Assembly: GCA_021234155.1 (NCBI GenBank)
Contig: JAJEKV010000036.1
Coordinates: 9,623,426 to 9,687,425, forward strand
Length of the DNA: 64,000 nucleotides
Reading direction: 5' to 3'
Source of the DNA: Isoetes taiwanensis
Lineage: Eukaryota > Streptophyta > Lycopodiopsida > Isoetales > Isoetaceae
Below the pieces are notes generated by a model, which saw only the letters and a list, made by a program, of their open reading frames with translations, was not told the DNA's origin and searched no databases. The translations under genes and the position numbers were made by a program. Each line of letters begins with the position of its first letter. Within the stretch, counting starts at the first letter, position 1. Of this stretch, positions 22,514 to 33,856 are shown piece by piece.

Positions 22514-25500
22514 AATGGAGGGCCAATTTGGTAGAAATTTCTTTTAGAACGTTCAGGATTGATATTTTCCTTGCGTGTTGCCTGTGTGAGGAACATGTAT
22601 CATGTGTTAAACAAATTCGTGCCTTATAATAACTAAGCTGCATTCATCAAGGCAGATCCGCCATACATATCCATCCAATGGATATAACTCCAGCATTCAA
22701 GCTTATACAGAAATAGATTCCTATTTGGAGTATTTGAACTCGAGATATACATGCTTTAAGCTTGCGTTGTCAAACCTCAGTACAATAGATGCAACAACAT
22801 GACGCGCAACAATGTACTAATCTCTTTGCATTGCCAATGCGTCGACGTACTGATCTCTTCCCCATCAATATGACAAAAAATTAATCAATGAGCTTGAGGC
22901 TAACAAACAGAGGAATATCTCTCTATATTTCATTGTAATGCAAGAACTCAAATTGTTAGTTTGAGTTGCTATAATTATATTTTGTAATTGAATTGGTACT
23001 AAAGTTGGCCCATGGAGGAATTGGAGAACCCTCTTAGGGTGCATCCCCATTAGACCGAACTAGGTTTGGATCTGCCACTCCTCCACATCAGCAAATCGAA
23101 GGTGCATAATCATCTACTATAAGCTTCTGTAATGGTTTTTTAAGCTTTTTTTCTTTCTTTTTTTCCCCCCTCCAAAATGGCAAAAAAACCAAAAAGGCCA
23201 ATTATTTTCAAGCTTAGAATAGGAATAAGTCTCATTGCAGAAGGCCATTTGCATAAGGCGCTTCTTGAAGGCATTCATAACATGCCACAATTGATTTCAG
23301 TCCTGCAAGCTTAATCAAGTGTTCAATTAATAAAAATTTGGGGGATTAATATGTTGCTATAAAGGAGATGAGAGCCACATTGTTCCATTGAATTGATTCA
23401 TGCTTTGATGCACATATGCGTGCATGATCTTGTGGAAAGCGATGCTCACTGAGTATGATTTATCTGTGTTTTGAAATAAGCAAATAAATTCGCTTCTTGA
23501 GGCTAGTTGACGTGTTCCTTCTAGAGTATTTAAGTTTGTTTCTTCCTCCTTTGTCCCTATCAGCCGTTCTCAAGCCCCTCATTAATTCGCTTGTCCTACC
23601 ATTCCACCCTCTTGTGCCTTTGGGCCCTTTATGGTTAGACTGACCCTGTTAGTTCTTAAGTGTATTCGTGTTTGGTGACTGGTCCTATGCTTTCATTTCT
23701 TTGATTTTACTTACAGGTAGCACCTAGTATTTTTTTATTTTTTTAGTATTGTTGATCTTGAGTCCTCGTGCAATGATGGGTAGTCCCTCGTGCAAGTATT
23801 GATATTGTGGTGGCTATCTTTTCATGAGTGGTAGTTCTTTTCTTGGCGTGCCAGAGAGATGGATCTTGTGATCCATCTCTTTTTTTTTTTTGGAGTGCCA
23901 GAGAGATGGATCTTGTGAACTTGTGATGGTCCTCGCCCTCATGCCAAGTAGTGGAAAAGATGTGGATGCTGTAGTGGACCTCGTGCCTGAGTGTTGTGAA
24001 TGCTGTGATGGCCCTAATGCAATAACTGTTGTCGATTGGCATGGATGCGCTTATCCTCGTGGTGGTTTCCTTTGGGAGTAGCCCTTTATGCTAGGTTGAC
24101 CTGGATATGGATTGGATTCGTAGACATGAGCCACCTGTCATGGAGAGGGTTGTCATTAGCATGAATGGATGTTTCTCTTGAGTTTGATGGACTCTTGTTC
24201 TGTTGGGGTCGTTGTTTTGCGAAAAACAGAGTTGAAGGCTTAAAGATCTTCATTATACGAGTTTGTTTAGTGGTACTTGATTACTTTTGTATGCATAACA
24301 AGGCCAATGGGCATGAGGAACTTCCTGGAAGTGTTTAAAGTATATGTTGTACATTTTTGTCTGGAAGTAAAGAGGAGGGCTGCTATGTCTTATTCATTCA
24401 TTCGGTTTTTGGTCTGTGTTTAGAGTTCAACTAGGCTCTAGAAGCAAGTTCCTATTATTGAGTGACCTTCATATCGCATTCTCATTGTATTGATTCTATA
24501 CTTTTTAGATGCTTTACTAAATGAATGGCAGGGACTAATCTGACATCCTTTTGTTTCATTTTTTTTCTTGCTGCATAGTTCCATTGCTCCTCTTTTCGGC
24601 CTTCATTTTACTTGTTCTACGGGTCATTGTTAGTCTTATTTGCTTGCATGATTTCTTGTTCTTTTGGTTCTTTCTTGTTGGCCCATACATCGCAGCCTCA
24701 TTTGTTTTCATTCTTTGTTTCACTAGTACCATTTGCCACGTTACCTTGGATCCCCTTCATCCCACTCGACCTTTTAGTAATGTCCGCTTGCCTCGTCAGT
24801 TGCGTTGTTTCTGATCGTTCTTTATCCCTTACGACTCCTTTTCTTCCTTTGGTTCTCGCTATATCCTCAATTTTTCAAGCAATGGTTAGTAACCTTGAGA
24901 CCCTTGTCCTTTGCATGAATATATCGCTTTTTCGACTTATAGACATTATCACCTTCTTGGGGCTGTCAATCAGTATCTTTACTAGCGTTTTGGCTTATGT
25001 TCATAACGAGGAATTCCCTTTATCTACTTTGATCTTCTTGCTCCTATAGTTCCATTTTCCAGATTATTGATGTAGCTAATTCCCTGTTTGCTTTGTTAAT
25101 CTAAGTGATTCATTTCATCGCTTTGGTTTTTTTTTATTTTTTTGTGTTAGTTCCATTGGGCCCATTTCCTTCATTTGTTCATGTTTTGATTTCACTGCCT
25201 GTTTTTATGCCTTGTGCCCCGTTGCTCTAATTATCCATTTGCTCAATTTGTCCTTTGTTACCCCGTTTTGACCCCTCCTTTATTTCTGCACTCCTATTTG
25301 CCCTATTTTGCCCCATTATTCTATTGTCCAATCGTTTCTTTGGTTCCAGTGCTTCTACTCTACTTTTATCCTTTTTATCCCAATTTCATATGTTCTTCCC
25401 ATTTATCCCCTTTATGCCTGATGGTCCCTCGTACACTTGGACTTTCATTTGGTTTGAGGTAGGTTTCTCTTCTAGTCGAATGTTGATATTTTGCATAGGA

Positions 25501-25642
25501 CCTTTTCCAATAATGCATTGGTTCTATTCAGCATAGATAGAACCATCAGTTGGGAAAGGGAGGCCTTCTTTGGCTCATGCCTTCTTTGGGTCTTTTTTCC
25601 CTTTATACTTTGTTGTTTCTTCCATTCCTCATCGGCGTTTTC
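22514..25642. other. Long non-coding stretch
   Basis: Pyrimidine-rich sequence with many short open frames of hydrophobic composition; none looks conserved. A 24-bp direct repeat ('GTGCCAGAGAGATGGATCTT') occurs at 23848 and 23895, around a poly(T) run. No element ends were found. Confidence 0.5.
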
Positions 25643-27291
25643 TGTGACGTTCCAGGTATCTATACGGTATACGTATGCATACCATGGCACGTCACCAGTA
25701 CATAGTAGGCCTAAGGGCCCAAGTGGGGGTTCGCCTATAATGGATTTTATTAGCTATGCTAATAAAACCAATGGATAATTATGGATTTTAGTGGCATAAT
25801 TAACCTAATTATGCTAATGTGGTCTAATTAACTAATTGTCATGAATGAGGGGGTGCCACCTGGCCCAAATCGATTGGCCAGGAGGGACTTGCCAGCTTGG
25901 GTCATGGAATAGGGGTTCAACCCCCAATTCATCCCAATTTCGAATTGAGAGTGAAGAGGAGCAGCAGCTACCAGTCTAAACCCGTTTTTGCCCACACCTA
26001 CCAACAAGCCTCGAACTATGGATGCCTTCCGTGACAACGGCTCCAGTCAAGAGACTGGTTAGTCATTAGATAGCTTCTATTCTGCTGACACTTCTTTGAA
26101 TAGATGGAATGATTAAATTCTCTTTTGTATGTTGTTCTCTTCTTCTTCTTCTTCTTCTTCTTCTTCTTCTTCTTCTTCTTCTTCTTCTTCTTCTTCTTCT
26201 TCTTCTTCTTCTTCTTCTTCTTCTTCTTCTTCTTCTTCTGCTGGATACTTAGATGGTGTTATATTCTTTCTTTCCGCTTCTTCCATGTATTGGGAATTAA
26301 GGGAAGGGTAGAGACCTAAAAGCCTCTTAGCAGTAGAGATGTCTCTAGCTAAATCCCTTAATACCCAATAAATGCGGCCTGTCCACAAGAGCCAACTTGG
26401 CTGTGGATGCTATGATGTGGTTCAGCACCAGACAACGAGTATGATGGTGAATCGGGGGTGGGGTCTTGCCTAGCGCGTCTAAGGACTCTTATAGTGTGCT
26501 AGGCTTATAGCCGGTCACTATGTGTGGGCCAGGTATGGGTCTGACACTCTCTGGGCCGGAGGGTGGGAGCCTATATGGCCGCCCTGGGCTCGAACGGGCT
26601 GGTGAGCCAGCCTTTAGATTTAGGGGAGTAAGTCGGGTACGGATGCGAGGGTCACTGAGGGGGCACGTGTTCTCTAGCACACCCAGGGATCCGTTATGCT
26701 CGGGGAGGAGACGCCTCTCTGACCTGCCTCATCGGGAGATGTAACCCGGAGTAGTCCCGAAGGGTGATTCCTTGGGATTGCATCTCCGGAGGGCTACAAG
26801 CACGTCATAGCATGATTCAGCCTATCTGCAAAGTGTGCACAGGAGGGGCGGATGGAGTGGACTACCCTAGCCATTGTCTTATGCCAGCCAACGCCATGTT
26901 ATACTTCCGTCTGTTGATATCTTGAGGCCCTGGCCGTCAGTTGATCTCTTGGAGTCTGAGCCCGGGTAGTGCCTTGTCATGGTGTTATTTCGTGTTATTA
27001 TGGATGTATTGTCTTTTTCGTGATGATGATGGATGGGCCACCCTTCGTGGTGGTATATTATTTTTGCATGATTATTGTATGCTAACGTATATGTATGCTT
27101 CCGCTGTATAGGATTTTCCATAGAGGACGTGGGGCTAATGACACCTTTGTGTTCCTCGCCCGGACACTTGGCCATCCCAAGTGGTCCGAGTTCGACGGAG
27201 GACCTTACCATGGTGATGTAGTCGCCATGGGAGGGGAATTCCCGTCTTTATACGATGGGAGCATCGTATAGATCACTCTGGGAGCGTCACA
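25643..27291 (+). mobile_element. 5' LTR of an LTR retrotransposon (1,649 bp)
   Basis: It begins TGTGACG and ends CGTCACA, a perfect 7-bp terminal inversion of the usual TG...CA kind. Immediately after it comes 'TGGTATCAAAGC' (27293-27304), one base off the standard plant primer-binding site for initiator Met-tRNA. The LTR carries a (TTC)n microsatellite. No second LTR was found downstream in this window. Confidence 0.8.
26136..26239. repeat. (TTC)n microsatellite inside the LTR
   Basis: About 34 uninterrupted TTC units. It gives long artificial poly-Phe, poly-Ser or poly-Glu frames that should be ignored. Confidence 0.97.
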
Positions 27292-27305
27292 ATGGTATCA
27301 AAGCA
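27292..27305 (+). promoter_or_regulatory. Primer-binding site of the LTR element
   Basis: 'TGGTATCAAAGC' lies one base after the LTR end and matches the 3' end of initiator methionine tRNA with one substitution. Confidence 0.78.
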
Positions 27306-27867
27306 TGGTTTTGGTGGACCACAATCATTGCACTGGCCATAGTCTAACTCGTTAGTTGACGGTACTTTCTCCTAGGTAAAAGTAGCCAAACTCTATAGTT
27401 AGCATGTTAGTTGGCCTAGTCACGAGACGAATGACCTAGTGTGTAGGAGAGTGTTCTCTAATGGAGCGGGTAAGGTTAGAAAGTGGAGCCAGAGGTTGGA
27501 GTTTTGTAAGCGCCATAACTTTCTCCACGTAGCTCGGATCGACGAGATTTTTGATCCAACGCGTCGGGCGTGGTCCAAATACCCTAGGGGAGTCGTCATC
27601 CGGCAGCAATAGGGCGAAGAAGGGGTTCAAAACCTAACTCAAGCGCCGCTCACATTTGGACGTCTCAGAATCCGAATTATACGCGCGTATTTCCGCCATA
27701 GTAAAGAGACGTTTTTTTTTTCTTTTCGTTTATGCCTTCCACCCGCCTACCCTAGCCGCCCGCCATAGCCGCCGGAACCCAAGCTCGTAGAACCCGCCTC
27801 TGTTCGCGCCCCTTGCCATCACCAACCCTCAGCGCCTCATTTTCTGCCTCCTTTCCATCTAGCACCT

Positions 27868-28695
27868 ATGTCTATAGCCCGTACTAAAGGCACCTTGAGT
27901 CCCTCCAACTTCACGGTGCCTTAGATTTACGTCCATCTTGGGGAGCATTTGGCTACCAACCCCGACTAGGTCGAGCTCCTTCTAAATCAGTTGGTGCAAC
28001 GCTTTATTGATGGCCTTAGGATACCCTATCCCATCTTCCACCTCTCCGAGCGCTTCCTAATCAAGCTTAACCTCTTACGTCAGGCATATACTATGGTCGA
28101 GCAATCCGACCAAGTTATGATGCTGGTCAAGTTTTACCCACCCGAGTGCGAAGAAGTCTCTGAAGAGGAGACCATTCGGAGGGAGGCGGCCCGTGTCAGG
28201 GGATTAGCCCGAGAAGATGACATCAGGGAAATAGAAAGGGGAGACACTGTGGCTAGAGGCCGTGAGTACGTCTACCTAGGTGATGGGAGAGCCATCATCA
28301 ACTGTGAACCCTTGGACCTTCCCCCATATGAGTATGATGAGGCTACCCAGAGTTTCATGTGGGGTGAGGTCCCATCTCATGTCCACCTGGATTACTTGAT
28401 AGCGATCCAGTTGGATATGCGAGCCCGGCCGGACCGCTACCGTATGGAGCTGCTCCGAAGTGTTGCAGCCCGATGTCTTGCGCAGATGGAGGCAGATATA
28501 GTTGCAGCCCGTGAGGCTCAGGAACAGGCTGAGAGAGCCCAGCAGGAGCAACAACAGAAAGAGCAGCAAGAGCAACAACAGAACCAGCAGCAGCAGCAGT
28601 AGGAGCCCAACTCTGAGCAAAAAGTCCCGCGCGATCCCGACCAAGTGGACAAGCCGCCCATTAAGAGACGACGAAAATCCACCGTTCATAAGTAG
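27868..28695 (+). pseudogene. First ORF of the LTR element, broken only by three TAG codons
   Basis: A single frame runs 276 codons from ATG 27868 to TAG 28693-28695. It is interrupted by TAG at 27922, 27967 and 28600. At least the last lies inside a CAG run, so CAG to TAG is the simple reading. The N-terminal half includes 'LVQRFIDGLRIPYPIFH', the position and style of a gag-type domain, but I cannot name a family. The middle has 'SEEETIRREAARVRGLARE'; the C-terminal part is Gln-rich and helical ('REAQEQAERAQQEQQQKEQQ') and ends in a basic 'KPPIKRRRKS' that could be a nuclear localisation signal. There is no zinc knuckle, protease or polymerase. The element is truncated or non-autonomous. 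Confidence 0.6.
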
Positions 28696-31600
28696 CTAAA
28701 AGTTTTGCCATGTCTATCCGTAGTTCCATAATTCTTTATGCTACTGTATTCTTTTTCCAGGTGGTCCAATTTCTACAAACGCTTAAAAAATGCTTGATAT
28801 AAGATATAGACGGTCTTTCAATGTGTAAATTCAGGGACCCTTGCAGCCAAATCTAATTTTATGCTGCTTCTAGAGCAAGTATTCATGCTACAAAATGCTT
28901 AAGGCTTCATGTTTGTCTCTAAGGTTTAGCTGCCAATTTCAACTTCAGCAGCTATATAAACAAAAGAAGAATTGTAATTTTGATTGCTTCTTTTAAATAC
29001 CACTATCATACTGCCTTCTGCAATATCAAGGGCATTGCACATTAGCTTTCTGATTAATAATAAGGAAAGCGAGCCCGATAATTTACCATATAGAAGAATG
29101 TTATAAAAGTTCCAATAGCATTCATTGGCATTTTTTCGTGAGAATCTTTAGTGCTTCTTTAAAGAGTACTTCAGGAGGTATTACCTTTTTTAAAGAGTAC
29201 TTCAGATCTCAGGAGGTGATACCTCTTTTATTCAATGTTGACTGTCCAAAGAAAAATCATTTATAGCCCAAAGAAATGAAAAAGTTTAACGTTATTCTGT
29301 TCTTATAGATAATAATGCCGCTTCACTTACATTTGCAAATTATCATTACCTATATAAGGCAGTATATTTTCTGTTCGCACAAAATCAGTAACTAATATTT
29401 CTGAGCTGAGAACAACCTAAGCGCTTGACACGTACATTTTTCTCTCCATTTCTAAAGCCTTAAAAAACGAAATGTTGGATGGTCGACAAGATTCCGTCCA
29501 ATCTTGGAAATCTCTCACGGTGGCTTTCTTGCTCTGCAAGCAATCCCTGGCTATTTGCATGTTTGGCCATAGCCAGAAGCCCTTCTCAAGCCAGGGTATT
29601 CCACTTCTGGCAGATAAACCAGGGTATTCCGTTTCAGCTGGGGTATCTGGTGCTTTTGCTTTTGTGTTTGAGCGTCTACAAAAGATAGGTACGTCTCTAA
29701 CTGTAGTTCGCTATTTCCTTTCCTTTATTCAAATGGATGATGTCGAGTCTTCTACTTCCAAGCTTCAAAAAATCGCTTCCAAACATGGTTCTTCAAGCCA
29801 TTTAGGATTATCTTAGGCTGCCTTCTCACAAGCAATGCTAAACAATGCCATGGCGGCAGGCACTTTTGGGTTGTTCTAGGTTCTTCTTTAGCTCGCGCTT
29901 CTGGCATCATAGACATCTGCCCATAGAATTCAAGCCCTTCCCTGGCCTCTGCCATAGCCAGAAGCTCTAAAGAGTAAGTTCTTTCTAAGCTATTATTTTG
30001 AGTGTGTTGTAAATCAGATTTATTGTTGTTTAGAGCAGGAAAAAGCAAGGCGGTCGGCTCCAAGTCTCTTCTAGAAAATGCGGCATCTCCATGTTTCCGA
30101 AGGCAACATCTTGATATCACAAACTAGCCGGTAACAAGAGTCTTTTATGCTGCTTCTCCTTGCATTTTGCATCCCCTTTTTTTTGATGACATTCATTCCG
30201 ATAGGCTTTGTATTTTTTAAGAGCAAAGTGGGTATCAAATGATCCTAGAAGAAGGAGTTCAAATAACTTTAGCGAGGTATTTAACCTCTTTTTAGTTTCT
30301 TGAGATCTTGCATCCTTTGGCAGGACTTGTAGAGTTCTTTTCTCTGATTTGACCGCAAAAAGAATAAGGAGAAAGAGCTAAAAAAATCAATTTCCATGTT
30401 GTCTGAGTTTGTGTGTGTTGGAGCTAATTATGTTCTAGTCTGGATATTTTTGCAGAGCTGGCAGGCCCAGAGCTTCAAGCTTCACACTCAACACTGTGAT
30501 TTCATGTGTGGTTTCAAAGAGATAGATGTAATTGAATGGATCCATAAGAAGTGATTCAATATCTGATGACGACCGTGTCTTGGAGGTAAAGTATCAAGTA
30601 GCAAAAACATAAGCTATCATTTAGGACATTTTTGAATATAAGATTTAATAATTCTTTTCGCAAAGCCCTTCTGTCAAGTTCATCTATTCCAAACATATAG
30701 TTCTCGAAGTGCCTGCAGATGCATTTAATGATGCAAGTTGTTTTGTAAGCGTTTTAGCATTGTTCGAGTTTTTTAAGTTGTTGCAATCTTTAAGCATTAT
30801 ACATTTTTCCTGAACTAGGCTGTTGTTTTGCAGATAGCCTGTTGTATGCATAAGAAATATGGAGAAGAAACCCGGGTCCAAAAAAAAGGATCATTTTTGC
30901 TTGCTTTTGTTGTTGCTTGTAGCAGTGGAGCCAAAGTTGGTTTATGCGATGTTTTATCGTCTATTGAGGCACTGATTGAATGTGCACGAAGATCTGAGGA
31001 AGCAAATAGAACGACATCGGAGCTTCAACTTAGATGCACTTAAAATCATAGTATATAAAATGGCTTATACGTGATAAAAAGGTGTTAAATTAATTTGATA
31101 TTCAGCGCCAAAGCAAATGTTAATAGCAAGATTACAATAACATAGAACTTGTGAACATCAGTATTCACGTATTTTTTATAGTTGCCAAAATGCCGTAGCG
31201 CCCAGCAGTGGACATGAAGAGAATTACACTGTTGCATCCCCTTCAGAATCAATTCTTTTGAAGTGAAACACCACTTAGTCTATTATATACAAGAACATGA
31301 AGGCTCTTTCATTGAGAAACTCTGGTATTGCTCCTGTGGCACGGACTTCGTTTATAAAGCACCTACCCATTGAAATAAGAGCAGTTAATCTCGAAATTGC
31401 TTTTGAATGGTCTTGAAAATTGTCTATTACTTGAATAATTTGACGAATTTAAGCCCATGCAAGCGGAGAAACAATTGAACTGCAAGCTCAACAAGGCCTT
31501 CATTCGGACATCTAAATCATCTCCAGGGTAAAGTGCAGAGCCAGAATCCAGCTTTGTAGTGCAAACATTACTTAGTTTGATCTCAAAAAATGCAATTTCA

Positions 31601-32446
31601 AAGAAAAATGTGTAACTTATGCACCTTGGTAGAATAGCAGGGATGTTGCATGTTAGGCCATTTGTTATGGGCAACAGTTCCACATGTTATTGAATTATCT
31701 ATCGTATGATCCGAATAAGGTTATGAGTGTATACAAAAGGCTGGGAAAGAGAAACGTTCGCCGCAGCCTTGGCCGCTGTGATAAGTTTCTTGTAAAGGAC
31801 ATGGCAATATCGCATCCCATCATCGGCTAGAGGATTAAAAAGGCGGCTATATCATACTTGGAAAAGGAAAAAGTGTTAAAATTATGTATGCAAGCCAAAA
31901 AGTTGGTAGGTGAAGACACGTGGCAAACATGCCTCCATTAAAAGAAACTAAGTACATCAAAGTCGAGGATGATAAAAGTCTCGTTATTTTGACTATTTTA
32001 AGCCTGCATAAAATGACAACACTATGTGTTAATTACATACGTGCTTCGAATTCTAGAATATTGATTGACCATCTATCTAGGTCCATCTTACAATGACGAT
32101 ATTTATATTTATTGGCTCCATCCATATTGCTGCCACGATTGCAACTTTGTTTTGAAATATCTGCTCTCTAAGACTAGAACTTTAAATCGTTTTGACTCAA
32201 CACAAACCCCTCCTCATAATGAGTCCAGAGACAAATGGTTTCAAACATTCATGTCTTCGGATTCACTTCCAAAACATAAGCGAAACATATAAGAGAAATT
32301 CCCCCCCGCGATAAATCTCTTGTATATATCTTTATATTATTCTTTATATTATAAAATTATAGCGTAAGTATGTCATGAAGCAAACCCTAATTTGGACGGC
32401 TGAGATCATTTGATTGCATCCGAAGGCCGAGACTTATCGCACGATT
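28696..32446. other. No gene seen
   Basis: AT-rich sequence. A direct repeat of about 37 bp ('AAAGAGTACTTCAG', 'AGGAGGT') lies at 29158-29225. A short module at 31740-31795 ('GAGAAACGTTCGCCGCAGCC') recurs near 41650-41715. Open frames up to about 120 codons occur on both strands without recognisable domains. Confidence 0.5.
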
Positions 32447-32468
32447 CCACTATGATTGATCATAGTGG
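32447..32468. repeat. Near-perfect 22-bp palindrome at the edge of the purine tract
   Basis: The arms 'CCACTATGAT' and 'ATCATAGTGG' are separated by two bases. The purine tract starts right after it. Confidence 0.9.
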
Positions 32469-33856
32469 TGGAGGAAAAGGAAAGGGGAAAAGGGAAAATG
32501 AAAAAATAGGAGGAAAGGGGAAAAGTGAAGGGCAAAAATGCGCGAGGAAAAGGGAAAGAGGAAATGTAGAAAAAAAAAGGAAAAAGGCACAGGAAAAGGT
32601 AAGGGGAAAGAAAAAGAAAAGGAAGGGAGAAAGGGAAGAGGAAAGAGTTCACCAAGAAAAGTGGAAGAGGGAAAGGGCGAGGACACGAGAAAAATGGAAA
32701 AGGGAAAAAGGGGAAGAGGAAAAGGGTGGCGAGAAGAGAAGGGAAAAGGGCATGAGAAAAGGAAAAAGAAAAGGGTGAGGGGGGCGGAAAAAGGATACTG
32801 GGAAAGGGGAGGAAAGGAAGGGTGGGAAGAGGGAAGGGCAAAGAAAAGGGAACGCGGAAGGGAAAAGAGCATGGGAAAACGAGGAAGAGAGACGGTAGGA
32901 AAGAGAAGTGAAAAGGAAGAGGGAAAGAGTGAGCAAAAGAGAAAAGGGAAGGCATGGGGAAAGGGAAAGGGAAAGGGAAAAAACAAAGGAGGAGGAAAAT
33001 GAAGGAAAAAGGGCACGGGGGAAATGAGAAGAGGGAAAGGGTGGGAAAAGGGAAGGGAAAAATAGGAAGAAAAAAAGGTGGGGAAAAGGGAAGGGAAATA
33101 GAGCATGGAAAAAGGGAAAGGGAAAGAGAAAAGAAAAAGTGAGGGAGAGAGGGAGAAATAGAAGGAAAAAATAAGAAGAGAGAAAGGGTTGGGAAAGCAG
33201 GAATAGGGAAGGGAAAAAGACCATCGGGAAAAAAGAAAGTGGAAGGGGAAAGGAAAACAAAGAGAAGGGGAGAAAAGGAAAATGCGAAAAGGTAAAGGAA
33301 AAAGGAAAGCAAAACGAGGAGGCGAAACAAGGGAGGAGGAAATAAGAAATGGGAAAAGGGAAAAGGAGGGACTAGGAAAATGGAAAAGGGAAACGTGAAA
33401 AAAAAGGGAAAAGAAAGAGAGGAGAGAGTAGAAAAAAGGGAAGCGTGGGGAAAGGCAAACTGGAAAAGCGAAACGAGAAAAAATAAGGGTAAAATGAAAA
33501 ATAAGTCAGGGCATGGGAGGGGAACAAAAAGGAAGAGGAAAATGGGAAAAGCGAAAAAGAAAATGCGGCGAATGGAAAAACGAAAAAGGGAAAAAGGAAA
33601 GGAAAAAATGGCAACGGGAGGGAAAAGGGAAGGAAAGGGCAAACAAAAATTTGATAAAAGGGAAGGGGAAATATTAAAGGAAAAATAGAGAAGGGGAAAA
33701 TAAGAAAGAAAAAGAAAAAGGAAATGGGAGAAATGGGATAGTGGAAAAGGGTAAATAAAAAAATAGAAAGAGAAAGAGGGAAAGAAAAAAATAAAAGAAC
33801 AAAAAAGTGGGGAAACGACAAAAAGGAAAAGAGAAAAACAAGGGGAACTGGAAGAT
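32466..33856. repeat. 1.4-kb homopurine tract, degenerate (GGGAAAA)n
   Basis: The plus strand is almost entirely A and G for about 1,390 bp. Rare C or T sit mostly in recurring words such as 'GGGCATGGGAAA' and 'ACGAGG', a sign of old tandem duplication. Long open frames on both strands (Lys/Glu/Arg/Gly one way, Phe/Pro/Ser/Leu the other) come from the composition and are not genes. Confidence 0.95.

Noticed and set aside
24551-25540. Hydrophobic open frames resembling membrane proteins
   Set aside because: Pyrimidine-rich DNA gives Phe/Leu/Ser by composition; overlapping frames look alike and no family motif appears.
26113-26388. Poly-Phe, poly-Ser and poly-Glu frames
   Set aside because: Translations of the (TTC)n microsatellite inside an LTR.
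28276-28689. Minus-strand Leu-rich frame
   Set aside because: Mirror of the Gln-rich plus-strand retroelement ORF.
32410-33821. Very long open frames (up to 402 codons) on both strands
   Set aside because: They translate a purine/pyrimidine tract; composition alone removes stop codons and no domain is present.
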